A stretch of 64,000 nucleotides of DNA from Collinsella sp. OM04-5 (GCF_003439125.1 NZ_QSUU01000003.1:30253-94252); one strand, 5' to 3'; positions 33,799-43,328 are shown, numbered from the stretch's first letter. The notes: generated by a model not told the origin, from the letters alone. Program-made: numbers and translations.

Positions 33799-34502
33799 TG
33801 CAAAAACGCATAACCATATTTGATACCGTCCGCGGGTTTACGATGATTTCTATGGCAGGTTTTCACGCTTGCTATGATCTCGCCTACCTGTACGGCTGGG
33901 ATATACCCTGGTTTACCCAGTCAGTCTTTCAAGACATCTGGCGCGCCAGCATCAGCTGGGTATTTTTGTTTATCGCCGGTTGGATGTGCACCCTTTCGCG
34001 CAACAATATCAAACGTGCCGCCAAATACGCCTTAGCAGCACTCGTTGTCTGGTTGGCAACAACACTTGTCTCAGTCGACGATTCGGTTAATTTTGGCATC
34101 ATCTACTGCATGGCCGCATGCACCGGCATCGTAGCGTTGACCGATCCCGTCCTTAAGAAGATAGCGGCGAGATGGGGCATGCCCCTATGCCTTATGTTGT
34201 TCGCAATCACCTGGAGCATCCCCAAAACGATCTACCCTGTCCCCTACCTAGCGTGGCTGGGATTTCCGAGCCCTGGGTTTATCTCAGGTGATTACTACCC
34301 CATCATCCCGTTTATCTTTATGTATCTTGCAGGATACTTCGCCGCACACATAGCGCAGGGAATCGATAAGACCGTCCCTAGCTGGGCCTACGCCAACCCC
34401 CTGCCGGCGCTCGCCAGCCTTGGACGTCACGCTCTCCCCTTTTATCTGCTGCATCAGCCCATCATTCTGGGCATTTTGGAGCTCGTCTACTCGGTGCGAT
34501 AA
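33798..34502 (+). CDS. DUF1624/HGSNAT-like membrane protein
   Basis: 234 residues with about six to seven helices. The N-terminus RITIFDTVRGFTMISMAGFHACYDLAY matches the heparan-alpha-glucosaminide acetyltransferase catalytic-domain family (DUF1624), with the conserved Asp, Arg-Gly and His in helix 1. The C-terminal LGRHALPFYLLHQPI is also typical. Its ATG shares one base with the lexA stop (TAATG), implying cotranscription with lexA. The acyl acceptor is unknown. Its end overlaps convergent hflX by 16 nt. Confidence 0.82.
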   Translation: MQKRITIFDTVRGFTMISMAGFHACYDLAYLYGWDIPWFTQSVFQDIWRASISWVFLFIAGWMCTLSRNNIKRAAKYALAALVVWLATTLVSVDDSVNFGIIYCMAACTGIVALTDPVLKKIAARWGMPLCLMLFAITWSIPKTIYPVPYLAWLGFPSPGFISGDYYPIIPFIFMYLAGYFAAHIAQGIDKTVPSWAYANPLPALASLGRHALPFYLLHQPIILGILELVYSVR

Positions 34503-35776
34503 CGCTCGAGCCGCGGTGCAATACGAGCCGGCAACTTCGCCACAATGCGAACGCCGTCCTCGAGATATTCCTCATGCAGAAGGGTTCCCTGCTCATGCAC
34601 CAGCGTGATGAGAGCGCCCTCACGATACGGGATATCAGCGGAGAGCAACACATCGGTGGCAGCTGCCTCGCGAGCAATCCGGTCGACGAGATCGTCGAGG
34701 CCCTCGCCCGTTTGGGCCGAGAACAGAACGGCCTCCGGATAGCGACGACGGAAACTCAATCGATCGACGCTATCGAGAAGATCGATTTTATTGAATACGG
34801 TCAGCGTTAAACGCTCTCCGGCGCCGATCTCATCAAGCACGCGGTCGACAGCCTCCAGCTGCCGCTCATAGTCCTCGTCAGACGCATCTACGACTTTGAG
34901 AATTAGATCGGCACCCAAAACCTCGGACAGCGTCGATTTAAAGGCATCGACCAGACCATGGGGCAGCTTTTGAATAAAGCCGACGGTATCGGTAATCGTC
35001 ATGCCGCGACCGCCGGGCAGACGATACGAACGCGTCGTCGGGTCGAGCGTAGCAAACAGCTTGTCCTGCGAAAGTACCGTAGAGCCGGTCAGACGATTGA
35101 GTAACGTCGATTTACCGGCATTGGTATAACCGGCTAACGCGACGCGAAACGCCGGTGACTCAATGCGACTCTTGGATTGGACATCGCGACGCTGTTCAAC
35201 CTGCTTGAGCTCACGACGAAGCGCAGTGATCTTATTACGAATGAGGCGACGGTCGACCTCGAGCTGACTTTCGCCCTGACCAAAACGTGAGCCGATGCCG
35301 CCGCGCGTCTGCTCCTTGGCGAGATGGCTCCACATGCCACGCAGGCGAGGCAACAAATATTGAAGCTGTGCCAGCTGTACCTGCAGGCGTCCCTCACGCG
35401 TCTGAGCATGCAGGCCAAAGATATCCAGGATCAGTGCTGTACGATCGATAATCTTTACCGGCTCGCCCACGGCTTTCTCCAAATAGGATTGCTGCGAGGG
35501 GGTCAGGTCGTCGTCAAAAATAACGACATCGGCATCCATGCGATGCACCAGGCCGCACAGCTCTTCAACCTTACCGGAACCGATAAACGATTTAGGATAC
35601 GGCTTTACCAAACGCTGCGACAAGCGTGCCACGCACCGGGCACCAGCTGTGTGAGCAAGACGCTCCAGCTCATCAAGCGAGCGATCGAGCGGCCATGCAT
35701 TGTCGCGCCACTCAACACCAACTAAAATGGCACGCTCGGGCTCGGGTGCCGTGGGAACAAGGGGGAAACGGGCCAT
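34487..35776 (-). CDS. hflX: GTPase HflX
   Basis: A ribosome-associated GTPase that splits stalled or hibernating ribosomes. The N-terminal ribosome-binding domain has the glycine-rich SHLAKEQTRGGIGSRFGQGE; the G domain has GYTNAGKSTLLN, DTVGFI and NKID. 429 residues. It starts one base into the miaA stop (TAATG), the end of a tight miaB-miaA-hflX run. Confidence 0.95.
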   Translation of the reverse strand: MARFPLVPTAPEPERAILVGVEWRDNAWPLDRSLDELERLAHTAGARCVARLSQRLVKPYPKSFIGSGKVEELCGLVHRMDADVVIFDDDLTPSQQSYLEKAVGEPVKIIDRTALILDIFGLHAQTREGRLQVQLAQLQYLLPRLRGMWSHLAKEQTRGGIGSRFGQGESQLEVDRRLIRNKITALRRELKQVEQRRDVQSKSRIESPAFRVALAGYTNAGKSTLLNRLTGSTVLSQDKLFATLDPTTRSYRLPGGRGMTITDTVGFIQKLPHGLVDAFKSTLSEVLGADLILKVVDASDEDYERQLEAVDRVLDEIGAGERLTLTVFNKIDLLDSVDRLSFRRRYPEAVLFSAQTGEGLDDLVDRIAREAAATDVLLSADIPYREGALITLVHEQGTLLHEEYLEDGVRIVAKLPARIAPRLERYRTE

Positions 35777-36714
35777 TAGGCAGCCTCAATACGATGCAGG
35801 ATATCCTCAACGACCTCATCGATCGTACATTCATCCATATCAAACCACACGATACGGTCATCGCGCTTAAACCACGAAAGCTGACGCTTGGCATAACGAC
35901 GCGAACGCATCTTAATGAGTTCGCGGGCCTCATCCATGCTCATCACGCCATTGAAAGCATCAATGATCTCTTTATAGCCAATTGCCTGCATCGACGTCAG
36001 GGCATCTCCCAGACCCTGGGCCATAAGACCGCGGACCTCATCGACAAGACCCTGCTCAAACATCAGATCGACGCGCAGATTAATGCGCTCGTAGAGCACC
36101 TCGCGATTACGCGTCAGACCAAACCATAGGGCATGATAATGCTCGCGCGGAACACTAAACTGACTTTTTTGTTGTGCATAGGAGATACCATCATCATGCA
36201 TCTCGAGCGCACGAATCACACGGCGCACGTTATGGGGATGAATAACAGCAGCCGATTCTGGATCGCGCTCGGCAAGCAGGGCATGCAGTTCTTCCTCGCC
36301 AATACGCTCGGCAAGCTCCTGATAGCCCGCACGGCGATCGTCCTCAAGTTCACCCGAGGGAAAGTCCATCTCATCAAGGGCAGCCTTGAGATACAGCCCC
36401 GTACCTCCGCAAAAAACCGGCAGGCAACCCGAACCAAGGAGACGTTCAACATGCGCGCGAGCGTCAGCCTGATAAAGCGCAGCAGAATATGCTACACCCG
36501 GCTCTACAATGTCGACGAGACGCAGCGGCGCCGTACACTCATCGGGCGCCATCTTTGCGGTACCGATGTCCATGCCGCGATAGATTTGCATCGCATCGCA
36601 CGACAGCACTTCGGACGAAAGACGAGCTGCCAAACGGTCGGCAACATCACTCTTACCAACCGCTGTCGGACCGACGATCGCAACGGCGGAAAGGCCTGCC
36701 CCGGGAGAAACCAT
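35776..36714 (-). CDS. miaA: tRNA dimethylallyltransferase
   Basis: It adds the dimethylallyl group of DMAPP to A37 of tRNAs reading U-starting codons, the substrate for MiaB encoded upstream. The P-loop is GPTAVGKSDVADRLA; SCDAMQIYRGMDIGTAKM and GGTGLYLKA follow, and YAKRQLSWFKRD is the conserved C-terminal motif. 312 residues. It overlaps miaB and hflX by one base on each side. Confidence 0.96.
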   Translation of the reverse strand: MVSPGAGLSAVAIVGPTAVGKSDVADRLAARLSSEVLSCDAMQIYRGMDIGTAKMAPDECTAPLRLVDIVEPGVAYSAALYQADARAHVERLLGSGCLPVFCGGTGLYLKAALDEMDFPSGELEDDRRAGYQELAERIGEEELHALLAERDPESAAVIHPHNVRRVIRALEMHDDGISYAQQKSQFSVPREHYHALWFGLTRNREVLYERINLRVDLMFEQGLVDEVRGLMAQGLGDALTSMQAIGYKEIIDAFNGVMSMDEARELIKMRSRRYAKRQLSWFKRDDRIVWFDMDECTIDEVVEDILHRIEAA

Positions 36715-38084
36715 TAGCGCGGCTCGCCCACAACGGAACCGGACAAATACCAGGTCTTGGCAACGTCAACGTTAACATCAACGATCTTGCCAACAAGCTG
36801 ATCGATGCTGTAACCCTCGGGGATAGGCGCATGCACGGTCTGATTCTTGGGACTCTTGCCCAGCAGGACCGCATCGTTCTTTTTACTCGTTCCCTCAATG
36901 AGCGCGGGAACCACAGTATGAAGCTCACCCTGGTTATACTCGTGTGCCGTGGTCTCGATAACCTTAACCAGGCGATTGAAACGCTCGAGAATAACCTCAT
37001 GCGGCGTAGGATCGTCAATCTCGGCGGCCGGGGTACCGGCGCGCTTGGAATAGATGAAGGTATAGGCCTGAGCATAGCGGACCGTCTCGGCAAGTGAGAG
37101 CGTCTGCTCAAAGTCTTCTTCAGTCTCGCCCGGGAAGCCAACGATAATGTCGGTCGAGAGCGCGATATCGGGCATGCGGTTGCGAATGCGATCGACCAGG
37201 CCCAGATAGTCCTCGCGTGTATAACGGCGATTCATCTCTTTGAGGATCCGCGTCGAACCTGACTGGACGGCCAGGTGCAGTTGCGGCATTACGGCAGGTG
37301 TCTCGGCCATGGCGTCGATGGTCTCGGGCAGCAGGTCCTTAGGATGCGAAGACGTAAAGAAGATGCGCTCCACGCCCGTATCGCCCACGGCACGCAGCAA
37401 ATCGGCAAAACGCGGCTTGCCAAACAGATCGCGACCATATGAGTTAACGTTTTGGCCCAGCAGCGTAATCTCACGCACGCCCTGGCGCACCAGACCGGTC
37501 ACCTCGTCGACAATCTCCTCGAAGGGGCGGCTCTTTTCGCGACCGCGTACGTACGGCACGATGCAATAGGTGCAGAAATTATTGCAGCCTGTCATGATGG
37601 GCACCCAGGCGTGATACTGGGTCTCGCGATGCCACGGCATGCTCATGGCGTCCGTATCCTCATGCTCATTGGTGCGGATATGACGCTTACCATCAAGGAA
37701 CGCCTCGGCAATGAGCTCGGCCACATGTGCAATGGAATGCGTGCCAAAGATGACATTGACGTTATCGACGTTGGTGAGCAGGCCCTCGCCATCGCGCTGC
37801 GCGATGCAACCGCCAACGGCAACCACGCGCTTGCCCGAAGGCGAAGGCGGCAGGCTTTTGCAGGAATTGCACTGACCGTACAGGCGAGTATCGGCGGCCT
37901 CGCGCACGCAGCACGTCATGAAGACAACGATATCGGCATGCGCGGGATCGAACGCCATGAGGCAGCCATACGAATCAAGCAGACCGCTCACACGCTCGGA
38001 GTCGTGCTGATTCATCTGGCAGCCAAAGGTGCGGATAAAGTAGGTTTTACCGGCAAGAATATCGCGTACGGAACGCTGGTCCAT
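36714..38084 (-). CDS. miaB: tRNA-2-methylthio-N6-dimethylallyladenosine synthase
   Basis: A radical SAM methylthiotransferase that adds the ms2 group to i6A37. The N-terminal UPF0004 domain has cluster cysteines in TFGCQMNQHDSE, MTCCVRE and GGCIAQ; the radical SAM motif is CNNFCTYC, and a TRAM domain ends the protein. The start was set at the ATG with AGGA 9 nt upstream; another ATG 6 nt earlier has only 3 nt spacing. 456 residues. It is followed directly by miaA. Confidence 0.95.
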   Translation of the reverse strand: MDQRSVRDILAGKTYFIRTFGCQMNQHDSERVSGLLDSYGCLMAFDPAHADIVVFMTCCVREAADTRLYGQCNSCKSLPPSPSGKRVVAVGGCIAQRDGEGLLTNVDNVNVIFGTHSIAHVAELIAEAFLDGKRHIRTNEHEDTDAMSMPWHRETQYHAWVPIMTGCNNFCTYCIVPYVRGREKSRPFEEIVDEVTGLVRQGVREITLLGQNVNSYGRDLFGKPRFADLLRAVGDTGVERIFFTSSHPKDLLPETIDAMAETPAVMPQLHLAVQSGSTRILKEMNRRYTREDYLGLVDRIRNRMPDIALSTDIIVGFPGETEEDFEQTLSLAETVRYAQAYTFIYSKRAGTPAAEIDDPTPHEVILERFNRLVKVIETTAHEYNQGELHTVVPALIEGTSKKNDAVLLGKSPKNQTVHAPIPEGYSIDQLVGKIVDVNVDVAKTWYLSGSVVGEPR

Positions 38085-38129
38085 GTGCATAAGTCCTAAC
38101 GATGGGGAGCGAAACAAGGCAAGCAGAAG

Positions 38130-38447
38130 CTATGCCACAGGCTTAACATCATCCATGACGACGTTATCCATAGCAGCTCGATTGATCTGGTGAACGTAGA
38201 TAGAAAGGCGGATGGCCGTGCGCGACTCCCCGTTAATGAGGATGTCGGAGAACACGGGCGCGCAGGAAATATCAAAACCGGTTGGAATCAAAAAACCGCG
38301 CGCGATAGCAACGGCCTTAATAGCCTGGTTGACGGCACCGGCGCCGACACACTGGATGTTGACGGGTACACCATCCTTGACCATGCCGGCGATGGCGCCG
38401 GCAACGGACGCGGGCGATGATTTGCTTGATACCTTCAGGCAATCCAT
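38130..38447 (-). CDS. spoVS: Stage V sporulation protein S homologue
   Basis: 105 residues. LKVSSKSSPASVAGAIAGMVKDGVPVNIQCVGAGAVNQAIKAVAIARGFLIPTGFDI (written here only as a landmark order: LKVSSKS, SVAGAIAGM, GAGAVNQAIKAVAIARG) follows Bacillus SpoVS closely, an Alba-like fold thought to bind nucleic acid. CAGGAG precedes the ATG. The N-terminal 25 codons of the longer frame lack a ribosome binding site. Position between an rny-linked gene and miaB mirrors the Bacillus order rny-ymdB-spoVS-miaB, with a GHKL gene in the place of ymdB. Confidence 0.93.
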   Translation of the reverse strand: MDCLKVSSKSSPASVAGAIAGMVKDGVPVNIQCVGAGAVNQAIKAVAIARGFLIPTGFDISCAPVFSDILINGESRTAIRLSIYVHQINRAAMDNVVMDDVKPVA

Positions 38448-38521
38448 GAAGAAACTCCTGCATTTAAAAGTACGTTTTAACTGCAATAACTGTATCGTAC
38501 CGAGTGGACTCGGTAAAGGCA

Positions 38522-39607
38522 CTATTCCTCTTTGGCAAGATCAAAGGTCACGGTGATTCGATCACGCGAAACACGGATCTTTGGGTCGCCGCAAAGGTTG
38601 AGATAGTACCGGGTGGCAAGGTCATTAAAGTCGCGTTCCACAGCGCGCGAAAACTGTGCCATGTCATCCTTGGCAATACGTAGCCCGCGACGATCCTTCG
38701 CGAGATCGACAGGAGCCGGCGCATGCGAGGACGAATCACGCTCGCGCAGCAGACGCGCGGTCACACCGCGAACGGGCTTAATCTGCCCTGCCAAAATGCG
38801 ATGGGCCGTGCGCTCGGACATCTCAAGACCCAAACCCGAACAAATACGGATAAAGTCCTCGGCATCAGAAGCAAGGCCTAAACGATCGACAACCGGAAGC
38901 TCGCTCTCGTCATCAATGAACAGGAGACGAGACGTATCGAGCCGACTTGACGCTTGAGCATAAAGGGTCGCGGCAATCTCAGACGGAGAACCGAGATAGA
39001 CATCGCAACCACGCAACTCCTCGAGCGCAAACTCACAAGCAGCGCGAATAATATTATGTGGACCGCGAGCGCAGACATAACGTCCGTCCTCATCCTTGAC
39101 GGCCTGGGGCCAGCTGGACTGATCGGCACGCTCACTGAGGCGGTCGGCCGCAACGCTCACCTTGAAGGCTGAACCAAGATCGACGCCGGACGTGACCACA
39201 CGGGCCTCGTCGGTGTTCTGCTTGATCGAAAACAATGCCATGCCACGACCGTGAACGCCCCAACGGTCCATCTTCATGCTCTCGAGCTTGGAGGTAACGC
39301 GGGCATCAAAGATTCGCTCTTGCATATCCTGCGGAACGCCAGAACCGTTATCCAGAAAGACAAGCGTGCGGACGCCATCTTCCTTGGTCGTGGCGAGATA
39401 GACCTTGTCGGCGCCGGCATCGCGAGCATTACGGAGCATTTCGATGACGATGTCCTCGACATGCTGAATGTCGTGCTTAGCCTGGCGCCGCTCGGCCTCC
39501 GAAACGCGGAGGCGGACATACCCCTCGCCAAGGTTCTCCTCGACGCGAAGGTTGCCCTCCCCCGACATCGACGCGATAAATGAGATGAGCTCGTTCGCGT
39601 CGCTCAT
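38522..39607 (-). CDS. GHKL-fold ATPase of unknown function
   Basis: 361 residues. The Hsp90/MutL/kinase-type ATP site is clear: N box around E56-N60 (IEMLRNARDAGAD), G1 motif D86-N-G-S-G90 and glycine-rich lid G117VHGRG122. There is no His-kinase dimerisation helix, no MutL C-terminal motif and no membrane segment. The C-terminal ~200 residues, which include a SERTAHRILAGQIKPVRG segment resembling a helix-turn-helix, were not recognised. It starts 1 nt after the rny stop and precedes spoVS, so a role linked to RNA decay or nucleoid functions is possible (inference). Confidence 0.85.
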   Translation of the reverse strand: MSDANELISFIASMSGEGNLRVEENLGEGYVRLRVSEAERRQAKHDIQHVEDIVIEMLRNARDAGADKVYLATTKEDGVRTLVFLDNGSGVPQDMQERIFDARVTSKLESMKMDRWGVHGRGMALFSIKQNTDEARVVTSGVDLGSAFKVSVAADRLSERADQSSWPQAVKDEDGRYVCARGPHNIIRAACEFALEELRGCDVYLGSPSEIAATLYAQASSRLDTSRLLFIDDESELPVVDRLGLASDAEDFIRICSGLGLEMSERTAHRILAGQIKPVRGVTARLLRERDSSSHAPAPVDLAKDRRGLRIAKDDMAQFSRAVERDFNDLATRYYLNLCGDPKIRVSRDRITVTFDLAKEE

Positions 39608-39608
39608 G

Positions 39609-41159
39609 TTATTTAGCGATATCGACAGCGCGGCTCTCGCGAATCACGACGACGCGCACCTGACCGGGATACTCCATCTCTTCCTCGATCTGATGGGCGA
39701 TATCGTGAGCCAGGACCGTGGACTGGGCATCGGAGATCTTGTCCGGCTGGACCATGACGTGGACCTCGCGACCGGCCTGCATGGCATAGGTACGTTCGAC
39801 GCCGTCATGGGAGTTGGCGATCTCCTCGAGCTTCTCAAGACGCTTGATGTAGTTCTCGGCAGACTCGCGACGGGCACCGGGGCGAGAGGCAGAGACAGCA
39901 TCGGCGGCCTGCACCAGGACATCGAGCACCGTGTTGGGGTCGACATCGGCATGGTGAGCCTCAATAGCGTGGACGATAACGGGCTTCTCGCCATAACGGC
40001 GGGCAAGCGCGGCGCCGATGACGGCATGCGGGCCCTCGACGTCGTGGTCGATTGCCTTGCCCAGGTCATGAAGCAGGCCGGCGCGCTTGGCGGTCACAAC
40101 GTCCAGGCCAAGCTCGGAAGCCATCACGCCGCACAGATCAGAGACCTCGAGGGAATGCTGAAGCACGTTCTGACCAAACGAGGTACGGTAGCGCAGGGCA
40201 CCAAGGGTCTTGACGATCTCGGGGTGCAGATCGTGGATGCCGGTATCGAAGGCAGCCTGCTCGCCAGCCTCGCGCACGCGCTGCTGAACCAGGTCGGCAG
40301 CCTTGTGATACATCTCCTCGATACGGGCAGGGTGAATGCGGCCGTCGGCGATGAGGTTCTCGAGGGCGACACGGGCGGTCTCACGACGGACCGGGTCGAA
40401 GCTCGAAAGAACGACGGTCTCGGGCGTGTCGTCGATCACGAGGTTGACGCCGGAAACCTGCTCGAAGGTCCGGATGTTGCGACCCTCGCGACCGATGATA
40501 CGGCCCTTGAGGTCATCAGAGGGAATGTGCACGGAGGTAACGGTGACCTCGGCAGTGTGATCGGCAGCGCAGCGCTGAATCGCCAGAGACAGAATCTCCT
40601 GGGCGGTCTTGTGGCACTCGGCGCGAACCTGCTGCTCGGACTCGCGAATGATCGTGGCGGCCTCGTGGGTGACCTCGCCGCGAACCTTATCGAGGAGCTC
40701 CTTGTGGGCGTCCTCGCGGGTAAGGTCGGCGATACGCTCGAGCTCGGAGGTCTGCTTTGCGCAGAGCTCCTCGAGCTCACGGGAGCGCTTCTCGACCTGA
40801 CCGGCCTGGCTGGACAGCTGATGCTCGCGCTTGTCGAGAGCGTCGTTGCGGCGATCGAGGGATTCCTCGCGCTGCATCACGCGGTTCTCGAGCGTACGAA
40901 TCTCGTTCTTACGCTGCTTGTCCTCGGCCTCAGCGGCCTGCTTGTTCTTGATGATCTCCTCTTTAGCCTCGAGCAGAGCCTCTTTTTTGAGGGTCTCGGC
41001 CTGACGCTTAGCATCACCGATCAGGGACTCAGCCTGTGCGTGTGCCGACTGGATTTTTTCGTCGGCCTCGTGAAGACTACCCTGCTTGGCGGTGCGCATG
41101 TAGGCAATGGCGGCGATGGCACCCAAAATGATGCCAACGAGCGCTGCGATGATAGGCAT
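39609..41159 (-). CDS. rny: Ribonuclease Y
   Basis: A membrane-anchored endoribonuclease that starts mRNA decay. A single N-terminal helix (residues 2-22) is followed by a coiled coil (30-195), a KH domain with GRIIGREGRNIRTFE and an HD domain with RAGLLHDLGKAIDHDVEG. 516 residues, full length. The ATG was chosen because GGAG lies 5 nt upstream; the GTG two codons earlier overlaps that Shine-Dalgarno. A terminator-like hairpin lies in its leader. Confidence 0.96.
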   Translation of the reverse strand: MPIIAALVGIILGAIAAIAYMRTAKQGSLHEADEKIQSAHAQAESLIGDAKRQAETLKKEALLEAKEEIIKNKQAAEAEDKQRKNEIRTLENRVMQREESLDRRNDALDKREHQLSSQAGQVEKRSRELEELCAKQTSELERIADLTREDAHKELLDKVRGEVTHEAATIIRESEQQVRAECHKTAQEILSLAIQRCAADHTAEVTVTSVHIPSDDLKGRIIGREGRNIRTFEQVSGVNLVIDDTPETVVLSSFDPVRRETARVALENLIADGRIHPARIEEMYHKAADLVQQRVREAGEQAAFDTGIHDLHPEIVKTLGALRYRTSFGQNVLQHSLEVSDLCGVMASELGLDVVTAKRAGLLHDLGKAIDHDVEGPHAVIGAALARRYGEKPVIVHAIEAHHADVDPNTVLDVLVQAADAVSASRPGARRESAENYIKRLEKLEEIANSHDGVERTYAMQAGREVHVMVQPDKISDAQSTVLAHDIAHQIEEEMEYPGQVRVVVIRESRAVDIAK

Positions 41160-41188
41160 GCTCACTCCTTTTTATGGATTCGTTACAC

Positions 41189-41220
41189 AACAAAGCGAAC
41201 CGTCCTTACGAACGGCTCGC
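41189..41220 (-). terminator. Terminator-like hairpin in the rny leader
   Basis: A 9-bp stem (41195-41203 with 41212-41220, one G-U pair, 8-nt loop) followed on the minus strand by TTTGTT lies only 36-61 nt before the rny start codon. It could end transcripts coming from recX or act as an attenuator. Confidence 0.5.
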
Positions 41221-41352
41221 GACATTTGAGTAATATGGGCGCAGCTTATGCGGGTCGGATACAGATAAACATATAAACAAACTCATTACAGATGAGCACA
41301 TATCACAAAGCAAATGACATTGTTTATCGTACGTTGAACCACAACAACTGTC

Positions 41353-41402
41353 AAATAAATGGCCCCAGCACGGCGGCTAAAACGCGGTGAACGGCAGGGC
41401 CA
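41353..41402 (-). terminator. Possible terminator of the recA-recX transcript
   Basis: TGGCCC (41360-41365) pairs with GGGCCA (41397-41402) with weak inner pairing, and ATTTATTTG follows on the minus strand. It lies 15 nt after the recX stop. The rest of 41160-41416 carries the rny leader and no gene. Confidence 0.4.
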
Positions 41403-41416
41403 CAAAACGCATACGC

Positions 41417-42109
41417 CTAAACCGCACATTCCTCACGTTCGGCATCGAGACGTGCCTTAACGGCATCGGCGGCGATATGATACGAGAAGCCCTTGCCCAT
41501 CAAAAACCGAACCAGTTTTTCGAATCCGCGCGTCTCTGGGACACGCCGCTTGGCGAGCAGGGCTGACGCACGCGCCAAATCGTCTTCGACGGCAAAATAA
41601 TCCTCGGGATAACCGGGAATGTCATCGAGCACGACATGACGGCGCTTGAGCTCGGTCTCGATTTTGCGCTGTCCCCAACCGCGCCGCTTGCGCTCCTCGA
41701 TAAAGTACGAGCAAAAGCGGTTCTCGTCTAAAAAGCGATACTCGGTGGCGCGCTCGACGGCGAAATCGATCGCGGTCTGGTGAAAGCCGTAGCGAGCCAG
41801 CTTGTCACGGACCTCGCCCGTCGCATGGTCGCGGCGCGATAACATCTCGGTCACCATGGTAAGTGCACATTTACGCTCGACGAGCTGCACCGCCTCACGA
41901 AAGTTGTCCCAATCACAGGGAAGATCGGGGCGGTTTTTGACATACAGGCGCGCGACCCGCACGGGAATCCAAATGGACCGCTCAAAACCGCCCTCAAGCT
42001 CACAATCGATATGTGCGCAAGGCTTTTTGGACGCATACCCGTTCGAGAACGAGGAGGCCGCCTTCTTATCGGGAAAGACGACCGTGGCCTCGGTCACCGT
42101 ATACGACAT
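41417..42109 (-). CDS. recX: Regulatory protein RecX
   Basis: It modulates RecA filaments. Three-helix repeats are visible, including RRDHATGEVRDKLARYGF, RFLDENRFCSYFIEERKRRGWGQRKIETEL and FEKLVRFLMGKGFSYHIAADAVK. 230 residues with an N-terminal ~85-residue extension that carries two Cys and is not conserved in the family core. It starts 11 nt after recA, the standard arrangement. Confidence 0.9.
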   Translation of the reverse strand: MSYTVTEATVVFPDKKAASSFSNGYASKKPCAHIDCELEGGFERSIWIPVRVARLYVKNRPDLPCDWDNFREAVQLVERKCALTMVTEMLSRRDHATGEVRDKLARYGFHQTAIDFAVERATEYRFLDENRFCSYFIEERKRRGWGQRKIETELKRRHVVLDDIPGYPEDYFAVEDDLARASALLAKRRVPETRGFEKLVRFLMGKGFSYHIAADAVKARLDAEREECAV

Positions 42110-42120
42110 GAGCGTAACCG

Positions 42121-43269
42121 CTACTCGTCGTCATCATCGAGCATGGCGGAACCATCGATGGCGTAAAGCTCGTCAAACTCCTCAGGCGCAGGCTGATCGG
42201 TCAGCTCGACCTCGGATGGAGCATCGTCGTCAAACTCAAGCCCGCAGGCAAGGCGGACCTTATGCTCAATCTCGTCGGCGCAATCAGGGTGTTCGCGCAG
42301 GAACGCCTTGGCGGCCTCGCGACCGTTGCCGAGCTTGTCCTCGCCATAGGCAAACCAGGAGCCCATCTTCTTGCAGATGCCGCACTCGACAGCCATGTCC
42401 AGAATCGAGCCCTCCTTAGAGATGCCCGTACCGTACATGATGTCGAACTCAGCAGAACGGAACGGAGCTGCCACCTTGTTCTTAACGACCTTGGCGCGCA
42501 CGCGGTTACCGATAACCTCATCCTTAAGCTTAATGCTGTCGATGCGGCGAATGTCGATACGCACCGAAGAGAAGAACTTAAGGGCGCGGCCGCCCGTCGT
42601 GGTCTCGGGGTTGCCGAACATGACGCCGATCTTCTCTCGCAGCTGGTTAATGAAGATGCATGTCGTGTTGGACTTGGACAGCGAGCCGGCGAGCTTGCGG
42701 AGCGCCTGACTCATCAGGCGAGCTTGCAAACCGACCGTGGTATCGCCGATCTCTCCCTCGATCTCGGCACGCGGGGTCAGCGCGGCGACGGAGTCGACGA
42801 CGATGGCATCGATGGCGCCGGAACGCACGAGCATGTCAACAATCTCGAGCGCCTGCTCACCCGTATCAGGCTGGGAAATCAGTACCTCGTCGATATCCAC
42901 GCCAATGCGCGCGGCATACGTGGGATCGAGCGCGTGCTCGGCATCGATAAATGCCACCACGCCACCCATTGCCTGGGCCTCGGCCAGGATCTCAAGCGAA
43001 AGCGTCGTCTTACCGGAGGACTCAGGACCGTAAATCTCGACGATGCGGCCGCGCGGCACACCGCCGATACCCAGAGCGGCATCGAGTGCCAGAGCGCCCG
43101 TAGGGATGGCCTCGACCTCGAGCTCGGGGCCACCGTCGCCGTACCTCATGATGGAGCCTTGACCGAACTTCTTCTCGATCTCGGCCTTGGTGGTGGCGAT
43201 CATCTCATCGCGCTCTTTACCCGTCGTGCGAGCATGAACGGTACGTACGGGACCTGAATTCTTGGCCAT
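42121..43269 (-). CDS. recA: Recombinase RecA
   Basis: The strand-exchange protein and SOS coprotease. Walker [10 protein letters not shown], the MAW region, loop L1 and L2 ([26 protein letters not shown] is the block around L2; key residues PETTTGG), and an acidic C-terminus (DDDDE). 382 residues. The ATG was chosen with GGAGGGC 6 nt upstream; a longer frame adds seven residues without support. Preceded by a consensus promoter with an SOS box in its spacer. Confidence 0.97.
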   Translation of the reverse strand: MAKNSGPVRTVHARTTGKERDEMIATTKAEIEKKFGQGSIMRYGDGGPELEVEAIPTGALALDAALGIGGVPRGRIVEIYGPESSGKTTLSLEILAEAQAMGGVVAFIDAEHALDPTYAARIGVDIDEVLISQPDTGEQALEIVDMLVRSGAIDAIVVDSVAALTPRAEIEGEIGDTTVGLQARLMSQALRKLAGSLSKSNTTCIFINQLREKIGVMFGNPETTTGGRALKFFSSVRIDIRRIDSIKLKDEVIGNRVRAKVVKNKVAAPFRSAEFDIMYGTGISKEGSILDMAVECGICKKMGSWFAYGEDKLGNGREAAKAFLREHPDCADEIEHKVRLACGLEFDDDAPSEVELTDQPAPEEFDELYAIDGSAMLDDDDE

Positions 43270-43299
43270 GAAAAGCCCTCCTCTTAACAACCTGCATCG

Positions 43300-43328
43300 A
43301 TAATAAACGAACGGCTGTTCGTGGTCAA
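43300..43328 (-). promoter_or_regulatory. recA promoter with SOS box in the spacer
   Basis: On the minus strand TTGACC (43328-43323) and TATTAT (43305-43300) are 17 bp apart. The spacer holds a LexA box CGAACGGCTGTTCG (43308-43321) with both CGAAC and GTTCG half-sites perfect, so LexA would block polymerase directly. Confidence 0.88.
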
